A stretch of DNA of 27,302 nucleotides from Multifurca ochricompacta (lineage: Eukaryota > Basidiomycota > Agaricomycetes > Russulales > Russulaceae): the NCBI GenBank assembly GCA_022496185.1, contig WTXG01000384.1:1-27302 (forward strand), in the 5' to 3' direction. The notes below the pieces were generated by a model. It was not told the origin of the DNA. It did not search any database and was given only the letters and a program-made list of their open reading frames with translations. The translations under genes and the position numbers were made by a program. Shown piece after piece: positions 1 to 10,339 of the stretch (position 1 is the stretch's first letter; the number at the start of each line of letters is the position of its first letter).

Positions 1-532
1 TTTCAGATAAGAAGTCAATAAGACCTCTTGGAGTTTTAGATGGATGAGTCAAAGCCAAAGGGGCTGTTCCCTATGACAGTGTTAAGCAGAGAAGTACCCA
101 AAGTACTGAGACAGACGAGTCAAAGGTTTCAAAGGGATGTCCAGAAGACAGGCACCGATGTATTCAATAAGTCGAGTCTGAGGTCTACAAGGTAGCTACA
201 GCAGACTTATATACGTAATTCAGCGGCATCTATGAGATAAGAACATGGAGTCAGGTGGGCCCAAATATCTGAAAGCAGAGGGCGTAAAGCCTGGCTTCTG
301 ATAGGGAACTAAGTAAGTGTCTGATCGTAAGATAAGAAGATAGCAAGATAAGGGAGACAAGCATAGGCAAATAGTGTATGTACAAGTCCAAACAACAGTC
401 ACGGGGATGGGAGCAATGCATGTGAAGGATCCCATGAAGGAGATGTGATAAGGAAGTGCAACGTCGGTGGGCAAGTGGGGTCTCTGTTGGGGAGGGTAAA
501 GAAAATAGGGCTGCTGGGCCCTGGTCATAACA
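1..532 (-). repeat. Gypsy (chromovirus) LTR, antisense, truncated by window edge
   Basis: Read on the minus strand, this stretch aligns along its length with the 580-bp LTR of the gypsy element at 14664-22098. Shared blocks include the segment around GGGCCCA..TGACTCC, the TATA region and the segment around GACCTCAGACTCGACTTATT. It is clearly diverged, with many substitutions and small indels. Its LTR 5' end is at 532 (minus strand starts TGTTATGAC, against TGTTACGAA in the relative). Its 3' end lies to the left of base 1. Copia sequence follows directly at 533 with no polypurine tract between. It is therefore either a solo LTR or the 5' LTR of a minus-strand element extending out of the window. 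It cuts the copia pol that starts at 533. Confidence 0.85.
169..213 (-). promoter_or_regulatory. LTR TATA box and predicted RNA 5' end (self-primer)
   Basis: On the minus strand TATATAAG lies at 206-213 and AGACTCGACTT at 169-179. The two starts are 34 bp apart, as in both other gypsy LTRs of this window. In those elements the 11-mer is complementary to the bases just inside the LTR. Seen in sequence; the promoter role is inference. Confidence 0.6.
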
Positions 533-1680
533 ATAGCCAAGTGGAAGACAAGCCGTGTTATGGCTGTGAAATGGGCAAGTCCCATCGTCTTCCATTTCCC
601 CCATCTTCAAAGCGTGCATCAGCCCCCCTTGAGATCCTTCATAGTGATCTCATAGGTCCCTTGCAGTGCAGTTCAATACAAGGGAATCTATACTTTGCCA
701 CCTTCTTGGATGACTTTAGCAGATATGCTTTAATCGTTCCATTGAAGTCAAAAGATCTGTTTACACCAGTTTTCAATAAACTGAAGACACTACTTGAAAA
801 CAAATTTAATCATAAAATCAAGTGTCTTCACACAGATCGTGGTGGCGAGTATGTGAACAAGGCACTGAAGGCAACGCTTGAAGATTATGGCATAGAGCAT
901 AAACTTACGATGCCATATAGTCCACAACAGAATGGAAGGGCTGAGAGATTCAATAGAACCATTATGGAAAAGGCACTAGCATGCTGCATGATGCTGGCCT
1001 GTCTCTTGGTTTTGGGAGTGTGCTGTTGAGACAGCATGTCACATTTATAACAGAACTCCCATCCATTCTAATAAGTGGAAAACTCCGCTTGAGCTTCTGG
1101 TTGGGAACAAACCAGATGTCTCGTACTTTAAGGTCTTTGGATGCAAAGCCTATTATCATGTTCCAGAGGGCAAGTGGCATAAACTAGATCCCAAAGCCAG
1201 GGAAGCCATCTTTGTTGGGTATGAGCCCACTTCTAAGGGCTATACACTTTGGGATAGTCATACCTGGTCTCTCATCTCTTCACGAGATGTTACATTTGAT
1301 GAGAGATCCTTTCCATCCCGCTCTGTGAAGGACAACAGAGCAGAAAAGTCTATAGAGCAACCTAGTGAAGGTGGCTCTTTTATTTTACCTGGTGGAAATG
1401 TCCACCACCACCAGCAACTGCTACACAAGTTCCTGAGGCTCCTCAAGATGAGGATGACCTGGAAGAGGAACAGGAGGACATCGTACCTCCTCAATTACCA
1501 CCACAGCCTACCACACCCACACGTAATGTAGACACCACACACCTCAGACTATTTATCAGACCCCTCCATCACAAATCATGGAACCATCCTCCCCTCCCAA
1601 AAGAACCAAAGCAATCAGAAAATCACAAAGGATTGCAGACAGAATTCCTCAACCTAATTTTCAGAGGACAAGTCCATGTT
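533..1680 (+). pseudogene. Ty1/Copia pol fragment, integrase (element C)
   Basis: This is a decayed copia integrase. The pre-integrase CYGCEMGKSHRLPF motif is near 556-597. The catalytic core follows, with its first Asp in LHSDLIGP (codon 646-648), second Asp in TDRGGEY (835-837) and Glu in GRAERFNRT (943-945), so the DDE triad survives. Frame breaks near 985-1010 move the downstream part (WECAVETACHIYNRTP onward, 1013-1400) into another frame. A further shift near 1400 leads into a Pro- and acid-rich linker, normal between copia integrase and RT. There is no start codon of its own: the upstream part was removed by the gypsy LTR ending at 532, and any open frame running left from here is LTR-derived. 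It is non-functional as it stands. Confidence 0.88.
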
Positions 1681-1689
1681 CTGAATGAC

Positions 1690-3387
1690 AAGATAGGGCA
1701 ATCCAAGAAGATTTAGACTTGGATACTGCACATCCCAATCGCAATCATCGTCTGAATCCTCACTTCTACAATGAGGATAATGCAGAGTTGTGCAAGGTTC
1801 TTCCAGACTTGGTCAGATGGATCTACTCAATGCTGCAGGATCACCTTATAGGGATCCTCTTACATTTAGAGAAGCAATGGAGTCTGATAATGCCAGCGAT
1901 TGGCTTGAGGCATGTCAATATGAAATTGATGCCTTAGAAAACTCAAAGTGTGGCGCCTTGAAGACCTTCCTGAAGGTAGAAAGGCTGTAAAGTCCAAGTG
2001 GGTTTTTAAATTGAAAGCAGATGGATGCTTTCGTGCTAGGCTCGTAGCAAAAGGGTTCACCCAGATAGAGGGGGTGGACTTTGATGAAACTTTCTCCCCA
2101 GTCGCCAGATTTGAGTCTCTTAGACTATTACTAGCATTGGCCGCGCTTGAGGATTGGGAAATCCATCAAATGGATGTCAAATCGGCATTCCTACATGGCG
2201 ATCTGGATGAGGAGATTTATATGGAGCAACCTGTTGGTTTCATCGTTGCTGGACAAGAGTCCAAAGTTTGTAGGCTACAGAAAGCCCTGTATGGCCTCAA
2301 ACAAGCTTCCCGAGCATGGAACTTGCAATTCCATGCAGTTCTAATGAACTGAGCTTCACTCGGACGTACTCTGATGCAGGAGTATATGTGTATCATCACC
2401 AAGAGGGGGATGGTTCACTTTTCATCATTTTATATGTTGATGACATCACTATACTTGGGTCCTCCACTAAGAAGATTCAATGGCTGAAGGACTCTCTATC
2501 TAGCCGATATGAGATGACCAATCTTGGCGAAATCCAGTCCTACCTTGGAGTTAACATCACCAGGGACCGTCCTAACAAGACACTGGATATGACCAGACAG
2601 CCTATGTATCCTCCATAGTTGAGAGGTTTGGAATGGGGGATTCCAACCCAGTATATACTCCTCTACCCTCTGGCGTGGATGTTCATTTGGTCAAGTTTGA
2701 AGACCAGCATCTACCTCTGATATTAAGAGGTATCAGCAGTTAATGGGGTCTCTGCTTGGGTGCAGATTGGAAGCAGACCTGACATTAGTTTTGCTGTTGC
2801 ACGCCTTAGCCAATTTGCTTCCAACCCTTCCCAGCAGCACATGCGACTAGCAAAGTATGTCTTAGCATATCTAAATGCTACAAAAGACTACAAGTTGTGC
2901 TATTCTGGAGGGAATGGTGAAGTTGGCCTTCATGGCTTTGCGGATTCCTCATGGGGAGATCAAGAGGACCGCCACTCCACCTCAGGCTATGTCTTTTTCC
3001 TTGCAATGGAGCCATTAGTTGGTGCTCCAGGAACAAAAGACAGTAGCACAGTCCACCACTGAAGCCAGTATATGAGCCTTGCTGAGGCTTCAAATCAGGC
3101 AGCGTGGTATAGGACTTTTATGCAGGAATTGGGATATGAAGTTAGTTCACCCATACACTGCATTGTGACAATAAGGGTGCAGTAGATCTTGCATTAAACC
3201 CTGTCACAGGAAGGCGATCAAAGCACATACCAATAAAGTACCATGCCATTAGGGAGTATGTAGAATCACACCAGATAGACTTGGTGCGAACCCCACTGGA
3301 GAGATGCTAGCAGATGGCCTTACAAAGTCTCTGCCTAGATCATCTTTTGATCACATGGTAACTGGATTTGGACTAGTGCTGGAATAA
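1690..3387 (+). pseudogene. Ty1/Copia pol fragment, reverse transcriptase and RNase H (element C)
   Basis: This is the RVT_2 reverse transcriptase of a copia element. Visible blocks are KSKWVFKLKADG (about 1993-2030), VAKGFTQIEGVDFDETFSPV, QMDVKSAFLHGDLDEEIYM, LYGLKQASRAW and the catalytic YVDD (2433-2444). RNase H follows, with GFADSSWGD, CDNKGAVDLA and KHIPIKYHAIREY. The product ends at TAA 3385-3387. Frame breaks near 2340, 2600, 2700, 3015 and 3100 make it a pseudogene. It continues the integrase fragment upstream and is followed by its own 3' LTR. Active-site residues are mostly intact, so decay is by indels more than by point loss. Confidence 0.9.
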
Positions 3388-3631
3388 AGGAGCTGGAATT
3401 GGAGACTTTGTACACCAGTCTCACTTTCCCACCATGCACATGAGCATGTTCTCGACCTCAAGAGTGACGCAAGAGGTGTGTAGACTTGCATAAGTGAATC
3501 TACAACTTGTATGCAAAACTCACAAAGAGTTAGAGAAGTTGGATCTCTGGCGTGAATGTTCGTTCAATTGTGAACAGCAGTGTGCTCATTCAATCATTCC
3601 ATTTAATGATGATGCCTTCACCATGGAGGGA
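3388..3631 (+). other. Non-coding segment between copia pol and LTR, with polypurine tract
   Basis: There is no credible open frame. The stretch sits between the pol stop and the LTR. Its last bases (GGAGGGA at 3625-3631) form a short polypurine tract directly before the LTR TG at 3632, as expected for plus-strand priming. Confidence 0.6.
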
Positions 3632-4130
3632 TGTTGACACGGATGTGTCTGGAGATGCTTCAGGCATCTAGGATCGCTTAGCTGTAGATTAGATTAGATT
3701 AGTTCCGGAGTTCGGACTTTTTACGATATCTTTATTACTTTCTTTTCACCTTACTCAGCTGATTAGTGATGTCTTAGTAATGCGCAGTAAGCATGATATC
3801 TCTTTGGCCAATGGCCTTTATCCCTCTCTGTTTATTGTCCGCACTTGTGGACTTATTCCCAGTGTGCACAGACCATTTCCCTGCCCCATGGGTATATAAG
3901 GGTGTCTGTTTCGTCTCTTTCACTTCAGAGTTCTTCTACCTCTGAAGTGTAAGTTCCTCTTTACTATACTGTCTTTTACCTTTAACTAACCGTCTTATGT
4001 AGACTATTGTTTTCTAGGTCAGTAGTATAGTTAATATAGAGTTCTTCTACCTCTGAAGTACTACTGTTTTCTAGCCTAACCCACTACTAACCACAGTCCA
4101 GTATAACCAGCCAGGCATGATTGTTTGACA
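3632..4130 (+). repeat. Copia LTR shared by element C (3' LTR) and element D (5' LTR)
   Basis: It starts TGTTGACACGG right after a polypurine tract and ends ...TTTGACA, giving TG...CA ends and about 499 bp. The right boundary is less certain than the left. A TATA box lies at 3893-3900. Copia pol ends upstream and copia gag begins downstream, both on +, so one LTR appears to serve two internal regions. Just after it, ATGGGCCCT at 4132-4140 resembles the core of a primer site for the initiator tRNA-Met anticodon arm, but the match is partial. A 22-bp exact direct repeat occurs at 3927-3948 and 4038-4059. No second copy is in the window to confirm the ends. Confidence 0.75.
3893..3948 (+). promoter_or_regulatory. 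Copia LTR TATA box and start-site hairpin
   Basis: TATATAAG is at 3893-3900. It is followed at 3922-3948 by a perfect 9-bp inverted repeat, ACTTCAGAG / CTCTGAAGT, with a 9-base loop. That places a hairpin about where the LTR transcript should begin. The role is inference. Confidence 0.5.
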
Positions 4131-4145
4131 GATGGGCCCTCTTAA

Positions 4146-5200
4146 ATGAGACCTGGACAACTGGTTCTAATTGCTCCTTGGAACCAGGATCAAACCTTTC
4201 TTACATCTCAATGTCTTCCATCATCTTCCCTCCCACTTCAAGTTCACAACTTGATGGCTAACTGGCAGCAATGGTTGGTGTCTTCACCACCTGCTCAGGA
4301 TAAATGGAATGAAGAGGCACATCATGCATGATGCCCCTGATTCCTGAATCCACCAAGCCAGAGGATGGTGAAAAGGATGACGAGTACACTAGATGCTTCG
4401 CACAATGGTTGGAGCCCATGTACCTAGAATGGAACAGAGTGGAGGAAGTCCTCATGGGAGTTTTGGTGATGGTAACATCACCAGAAACATACTCCCAAAT
4501 TGCCTCTGACAGAACTTACCCTTCTGTCAATGCCAAGTATGAGTGATTGGAATCGCTCTATGGCTCAGTAGGTAGCATGGCCACCTACAACTTGTGGTGT
4601 TCTGTGTCTTCCTTCACTTGGAGGAAGGCAAGCAATTCAGACCCCAGTTGCAGCATGTATTGGATGTGAGGAGTACTCTCAAAGAGAATGGGATGGAGAT
4701 CTCTGATCTCCAAATGAGCTTTATTTTGCTCCAATCCCTGCCTCCATCCTATAATGCCATTGCTGGCTCCATCCTGGCATCAGGTCCTCCTGACTGCCTT
4801 TCCCCTCAGGACCTTGTACAAAGGTTCCTAAATGAAGAAAGCCGACTAGCCGGCCCTGCAGGAAGTGGTGTTGGGGCTGCCCTTAACAAGGCAGCCCATG
4901 TCAACAAAAATAAAAATAAAAAACAACCAAATTTCACACCACAACCTGCAGGTGCATCATCGTCCAATGATGTCACCTGCTTCTATTGCCAGAAGCCAGG
5001 CCACAAGGCTAATGAATGTTGGCAAAGGAAACAGGACAGAGCCAATGCTGATGCAGGCAAAAAGGGCAACAAGAGGAAGGGGCAAGGCCCCAGTGTACAA
5101 ACAAACTCCACACAAGTAGCTACTGTAGTTAATGGTAGTGGCAGAATACAGGAGGTGCATGAGACACCTTGCATTTCACTTTATTCCTTGACCGAACATA
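4146..5200 (+). pseudogene. Ty1/Copia gag, 5' part (element D), interrupted by element E
   Basis: This is a copia gag of the UBN2 type spread over three frames. Recognisable parts are a region around DDEYTRCFAQWLEPMY, then LKENGMEISDLQMSFILLQSLPPSYNAI, and a nucleocapsid zinc knuckle CFYCQKPGHKANEC (CX2CX4HX4C, about 4978-5019) in a Lys-rich tail. An in-frame TGA near 4543 and frame breaks near 4330 and 4590 inactivate it. At 5200 the frame runs into the antisense copia element. Removing that element plus one ACATA copy rejoins this frame to the protease at 10340 (...LTEH then MQEVDDG...), so the two parts are one ancestral gag-pro ORF. Confidence 0.88.
5196..5200. repeat. Target-site duplication ACATA (partner at 10335-10339)
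   Basis: ACATA directly precedes the LTR at 5201 and directly follows the LTR end at 10334. Five bp is usual for copia integrase. Confidence 0.92.
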
Positions 5201-5600
5201 TAGAGAGAATATAAAGTCGAGCAAGGTGGCAAAAGCGAGAGTTTTAGGGCGATGAAGTGACAGACAGGGACGTTTCTTGAACAGGATGAATTCTGGGGGC
5301 TATTCTACAGCCCCTTTTATGTAGTTTGATACCAGACAATGTACATGAGGGATCAAGACAGTAATAACTAATCTGAAACTCATGAAGATGCATTTGCTTT
5401 GGCATGCAAACATTCCAGAATGGTGGTAAGACCCTTAGTAACAAAAAGGGTGAGACAGAAATGTAATCGTAAGTAAATCATCACAAATAATCATGACAGA
5501 AACAAGACTGAAACATGCCCACAAGGGGGCGCCCAAAATTCTCTTCGGGCTCACAACAAGGTGATCCCCAAAGCCGAGTATGGTGAAACAAAATCCGCCA
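5201..5600 (-). repeat. 3' LTR of copia E
   Basis: On the minus strand it starts TGGCGGATTTTG after the polypurine tract and ends TTCTCTCTA. Its partner is 9937-10334. A TATA-like CATAAAAGG lies at about 5313-5321, followed by the inverted repeat GGGGCT/AGCCCC at 5296-5314. The ends are TG...TA rather than TG...CA; they were set by the LTR match and the duplication. Confidence 0.93.
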
Positions 5601-5612
5601 CTCCCCCTCAAA
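5601..5612 (-). other. Polypurine tract of copia E
   Basis: The minus strand reads TTTGAGGGGGAG immediately before the 3' LTR. The pol stop codon TGA (5608-5610) lies inside it. Confidence 0.8.
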
Positions 5613-8600
5613 CGTGACGTAATCCCAGGGCGGAGATGTGAACAAATACCTTCCACCTGGGAAGAGCTTTTGTTAGTATGTCAGCCATCATATCATCTGT
5701 TGGACAGTAGACAACGTCGAGTGCGCCACTTGTTATGACATGTCGAATGAAGTGGTACTGAATGTCGATGTACTTGGTCTGCACGTGATAGTTATCGTCA
5801 ATGGCAAGCTTGAGCGTGGCCTGGTTGTTGCAGTACAGTGTGGTCGGGGCAGCGAGTGAAGGGAACAGCTCATGGATGAGCTTGCGAAGCCAAATAGCCT
5901 CCTTCGCTGCATGAGTCGTGGCAACATACTCAGCCTCTGCTGTTGATAGTGTGACGAGCTCCTGTTTGTGGGAGCTCCAAGAAATCATGCCGCCGTCTAT
6001 GAGGAAATTGTGCCCTGAGATGGCACGCCTGTGCTCTTGCGAAGCACCATCGGCATCGGTGTACCCTACTAGATCATGATGCTCGCCACCATAGGTTAGC
6101 TCATATGCCTTGGTACCAGCCAAGTACCAGAAAACACATTTTGCTCCCTCCCAATGCACCTGCCCTGGATTCTCAAGGAATTGTGAAAGCGTCGAAACTG
6201 CAAATGTGATGTCAGGGCGAGTGGCAACGGAGGCATACATGAGGCTCCCTATGGCCTCGTGGTATGGCGTTTTTTGCATTTGCGCAGCTTCAGTGGCATC
6301 CCTGGGACAATCGTTACAGGAATACATTACTCCTGGCACCATAGGAGTATCACATGCTTTTGCATCTTGAAGTGCGAATCGCGCGATAATTGAGTTGATA
6401 TAAGATGTTTGGGAAAGGGAAATGGTGCGCGTGGAGCGATCACGTGTAACTTTGATGCCCAAGAGCCAGTGAATTGGTCCCAGGTCAGTAAGAGCGTAGT
6501 GAGCATTGATCTTGTCTTTGTACTGGGTGATCAGCTTGCCCGAGCTACCGGTGAAAGCGCAGTCGTCGACATGTATTGCCAAGATGAGTATTTGCTCATC
6601 GATTTGCGCAAGGAAAACTCCTGGGTCCGCTTGGCTAATGTGGAAACCAAGTTCAGTCAAGGCGCGTGAAAGAGTATCATACCACTTTCGACCAGCCTGC
6701 TTTAGTCTGTAAAGGGACTTCTGCAGTCGCAATACCGAATCCTCCCCCTGAATCTCATAACCTGGGGGCAGCTGCATGTAAATTTCCTCGTCATCATCTA
6801 ACTGACCATTGAGGTATGCACCATTGAAGTCGAAAGACTCTATCTCCCAATTGTTGCGCGCAGCGATGGTGAGAATCGCTTGGAAGCTGGCAAGCTTGGC
6901 GACAGGCGAGAATGTGTCGAAGTAGTCAACACCGTAAATTTGAGTGAAACCTCGCGCCACAAGTTGAGCCTTGTACTTGTCGATGCTGCCATCCACCTTG
7001 CGCTTGATCCGATAGACCCACTTCGACCCAACTATGTTCTTGCTCGATGGGTGTGGAACCATGCTCCACATCCCAGCCTTCTGCAGTGTCGCGATCTTGC
7101 TGTCCATGGCTTCTTTCCATTGAGGCCAGTCTGATCGTGCCTGTGCTTCTTTAAGTGTTTTTGGGTCGCCTTGAGTGTCTTGTATTGCCGCGGCAATAAC
7201 GTTGTTGAACCCTGCATGGTAAACGAAGTCGTCTGTGATACTGTCAGCAGCAGATGCAAGATCCCCCTTGTAATCGGGGTGCATCCCCTGAAAGTGAGGC
7301 GTGGCGTTCTTGCTGCCAGTCGGGGTAGCTCCTGAAGTCCCAGTGCATTTCTGCTTGGCCAGTTTTGTGAGTCACATAGATGTGCGCGTTGGCTCTGTAG
7401 GCTTGAGTTTCTTTGGCGCACCTGGTGGTGTCGGTGTCTGCTTAGGCAGTATGAACTGCGGGGCTGGCAAAGGGGTCGTCCAAATGTCAGGCTCTTCTTC
7501 ATCGGGCTTCTCTTCTTCGCTGCTGTCGGTAGCGGGTGGAGGTTGTTGCACTTTGGCCTTGACAGGTGTCGCAGGTCATGCCACTATTGGTTGCTGCGTG
7601 ATGACTGGTGTGGCGGCGGGTGCATAGCTAGGAATGGGTGAATGAATGGTTATGGTACTTGGCACAAACTTGATGTTCCGTTCCACAGAGACACTATTCT
7701 TGTGTGGCCAGTATATGCGGTGAGCATGTGTGCTGTCAGTGTCATAGCCTACCCATCGGGCCTCAATAGCCCGCGTGTTGAGTTTTGTGCCAGAATTGCT
7801 GTGAACCCACACATGCTGTCCCCACTCGGGCACTCCTCCTAAGTCGGGCTTCGTCTTGTACAGGCGCTCGAATGGCGTGATATTACCTAGTGCCTTGGTG
7901 GATGTGCGGTTCTTCAACCACACGGCAAAGTGAATTCCCTCCCCCCACAAGTTCTTCAGCAGTCCAGAGTGGTGGAGGATGGCATGCACGCGTTCGAGAA
8001 GTCGTCGATTTAGTGACTCTGCAACACCGTTGTGCTGCGGCGTGTCGTGCATAGTAAGTCGCCTCTCAGTCCCTTGCTCTTGCAGGAACTTCATGAAGGC
8101 ACCGCTGGTGTACTCCCCACCGCGGTCGGACCTGAGTCATTTAATGTGCGCGCTGTGCTGTGTGTTAGCCCATGCCGCAAAAGCCTTGTAAGCCAGGAAA
8201 GCCTGGTCCTTAGTACGCAAGAGGTCGATCTTAGTGAAGCGAGTGTAGTTGTCAGTGAAAGTGACATAATACTTGCAGCCTCCTAGACTGTTCAGCGGTG
8301 AAGGGCCCCAGACATCAGTGTGAATCTCTGAGCCAAAAGTGTCTGCCAGAGGGGTTGCTCGCTCCTTGCGGATAGCCTTGCATGTTGCTTTAGCATACTC
8401 ACATGATTTGCAGACAAAAGGGGAAAAATTGTCGTCTATTAGCTGCAGCCCAGTGACTGCGTTGTTGCGAATAAGAGAGCAGATGGCGTCCACTGAAATA
8501 TGGCCAAGTTGCCTGTGGAGTGTGAGAATATCGACATGTTCTGATGCAACGCTTGCCTCGTAGGTGCACTCGACTTTGTAGAGCCCATTAGTGCTAGCCG

Positions 8601-9852
8601 GGATCTTGCCGACTATATAGCCTCCTTGTTTCTTGATATTACAAGAGTTGCCCTTGAAAGACACTGAATAGCCAGCTTTGACGATTCGGCTAATCAAAAC
8701 AATGGTCAGTCCCATCTCCGGCATGTGCAGCACCTCTTGCAGCAGGACTGGTGTGGTTGAAGCTCCATTCGGCACATCAATTTGTAAGTCGCCAGTGCCG
8801 ACAGCATAGAAAACTTGGTTATTTGCTGCAGTAATAGCTCTGGGAGGGATCTGACAATAAGTGACAAAGCGATCTTGGAATGGAGACATGTGGCGTGAAG
8901 CCCCTGAGTCGTAAAGCTCGGCCTCCACTCGTCTTTCTGCGTGTGCTCCATGCACCGCAGCTGCTTGATCCTTAGTGAAGTCTTCATCACCCTGTGCCTC
9001 TGCAATCTCTTCGATTGCAGCCCATGCCTCGGCATCTCCTGCCTGCTTGGCTGCTGTGGCAGCACCATCTGACGCTCCACTCTTCTTCTTTGGTCCTTGA
9101 CCTTCTTTGCCGCCACCTTTCACCCAGCATTCTGACTTGAAATGCCCCTTCTTGTGGCAATTGAAGCACTTGACATCGCGCTTCTTCTTCTTCTTTTGTG
9201 CGTCTGCGGTAAAAGCTTCATCTTGACTTGGCTTTGGGTTTCGTAAGGTGTGCTTGTCATACTCATCGGTGATGAGCCAGATGATGGATGTGGGTGTGAT
9301 ATCGGTGCCCATGATGTTGGCAGTGGTCATGATAGAGTTGAGAGGGCCAGCATAGGAAGGGGGTAAGGACGCCATAAGGATGTTGGCATACTGGTTGTCG
9401 CTGATGGTCTCTCCCATCGCTGCCAGTTGCTCGCGCAAGTCAGCAATCTTATCAAAATGATTTCGTACATTGTCATCCTCTCCACACCGTGTGTTCTGAA
9501 GCTTCCTCCCCAAGTCAATCAACAAATTTCTAGATCTCCCCTCAAAGATCGCCTTCAAATTGTCCCATACGTTCTTTGCGTGGGTACTGCCCTTGATGCA
9601 GTTAAAGACAGTATCTGGAATGGATGCAGCAATAATTTGCTTAACTGACGCCTCATCTAAAGTCCAGTGTCTGGCAGGGGTCAGTCCTCCTATGTCCCCA
9701 GCGTCAATATATGACTTGGTGACAGAAGTTGCTGCAAGGTGCTCTGATAGCCCTTGCACATCAAGGGCCCACAACATGCGGTCCCTATACATGACCCAGT
9801 TTGAGCCGTCCGCGGCTAGTTTTGCAATGTTCATCTTGAAGTCTTCGCTCAT
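5608..9852 (-). pseudogene. Copia E gag-pol polyprotein, one frame with three TGA stops
   Basis: A single reading frame begins at ATG 9852 (MSEDFKMNIAKL). Order: UBN2-type gag (about residues 1-220); zinc knuckle CFNCHKKGHFKSEC; protease DSGASRHM; pre-integrase LHRQLGH; integrase with Asp in IHTDVWGP, Asp in SDRGGEY and Glu in HNGVAESLNRR; a Pro-rich linker; RT with FDFNGAYLNG and an HVDD active site (YVDD is more usual); RNase H with GYTDADGA and AEAEYVA. Three in-frame stops, all TGA, lie at 8137-8139, 7576-7578 and 7372-7374. The reading frame stays the same across all of them, so no indels have occurred. In RNase H the expected CDNQ reads CNNQ, losing a catalytic Asp. The product is broken into three open segments and is not functional. 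Confidence 0.93.
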
Positions 9853-9919
9853 ATCAATAGTGCTCGGAATAAAAGTAAGTGTAAATTTTCTGGGTTAAAG
9901 ATTGTACTTTAATAGGCAA

Positions 9920-9936
9920 CAGCAGGGCCCATAACC
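9920..9936 (-). other. Primer-binding site matching the initiator tRNA-Met anticodon arm
   Basis: Directly after the 5' LTR, the minus strand reads GGTTATGGGCCCTGCTG. Its complement contains GGGCCCATAACC, the anticodon (CAT) arm of eukaryotic initiator tRNA-Met. Drosophila copia is known to prime from such an internally cleaved tRNA-Met fragment. The match is seen here; the mechanism is carried over from the family. Confidence 0.75.
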
Positions 9937-10334
9937 TAGAGAGAATATAAAGTTGAGCGAGGTGGCAAAAGCGAGAGTTTTAGGGTGATGAAGCGACAGA
10001 TGGGGACATTTCTCGAACAGGATGAATTCTGGGGCTATTCTACAGCCCCTTTTATGTAGTTTGATACCAGACAATGTACATGAGGGATCAAGACAGTAAT
10101 AACTAATCTGAAACTCATGAAGACATGTTTGCTTTGGCATGTGAACATTCCAGAATGGTGGTAAGACCCTTAGTAACAAAAAGGGTGAGACAGAAATGTA
10201 ATCGTAAGTAAATCATCACAAATAATCATGACAGAAACAAGACCAAAACATGCCCACAAGGGGGCACCCAAAATTCTCTTTGGGCTCGCAACAAGGTGAT
10301 CCCCAAGCCAAGTATGGCAAAACAAAATCCGCCA
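9937..10334 (-). repeat. 5' LTR of copia E
   Basis: 398-bp partner of 5201-5600, identical apart from 22 CpG-type transitions at 16 dinucleotides and two single-base homopolymer indels. It drives element E on the minus strand from a TATA-like CATAAAAGG. Confidence 0.93.
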
Positions 10335-10339
10335 ACATA

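Larger units (their letters stand above)
5201..10334 (-). mobile_element. Complete Ty1/Copia retrotransposon E, antisense, nested in copia D
   Basis: The 5,134-bp element reads on the minus strand in the order 5' LTR (10334-9937), primer-binding site, gag-pol, polypurine tract and 3' LTR (5600-5201). It is flanked by ACATA duplications. Internal order is gag, protease, integrase, RT, RNase H, which is the copia order. Gag and pol share one frame, broken only by three TGA codons and no frameshift. The LTRs differ by 22 substitutions, all CpG-type transitions, and two one-base indels in homopolymers. The insertion is therefore young apart from CpG decay. It is currently non-autonomous because of the stops. 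Confidence 0.95.

Noticed and set aside
445..540. Native N-terminus of the copia ORF starting at 445
   Set aside because: Bases up to 532 match the antisense gypsy LTR, so the first 30 or so codons are a chance fusion.
220..619. Minus-strand ORFs of about 120 residues within the left LTR
   Set aside because: They lie in non-coding LTR sequence. The same frame in other LTR copies gives variable products and no domain.
7372..8139. TGA recoding or a non-standard genetic code in copia E
   Set aside because: LTR changes prove strong CpG decay, CGA to TGA explains each stop, and genuine gag stops in the gypsy elements are also TGA.
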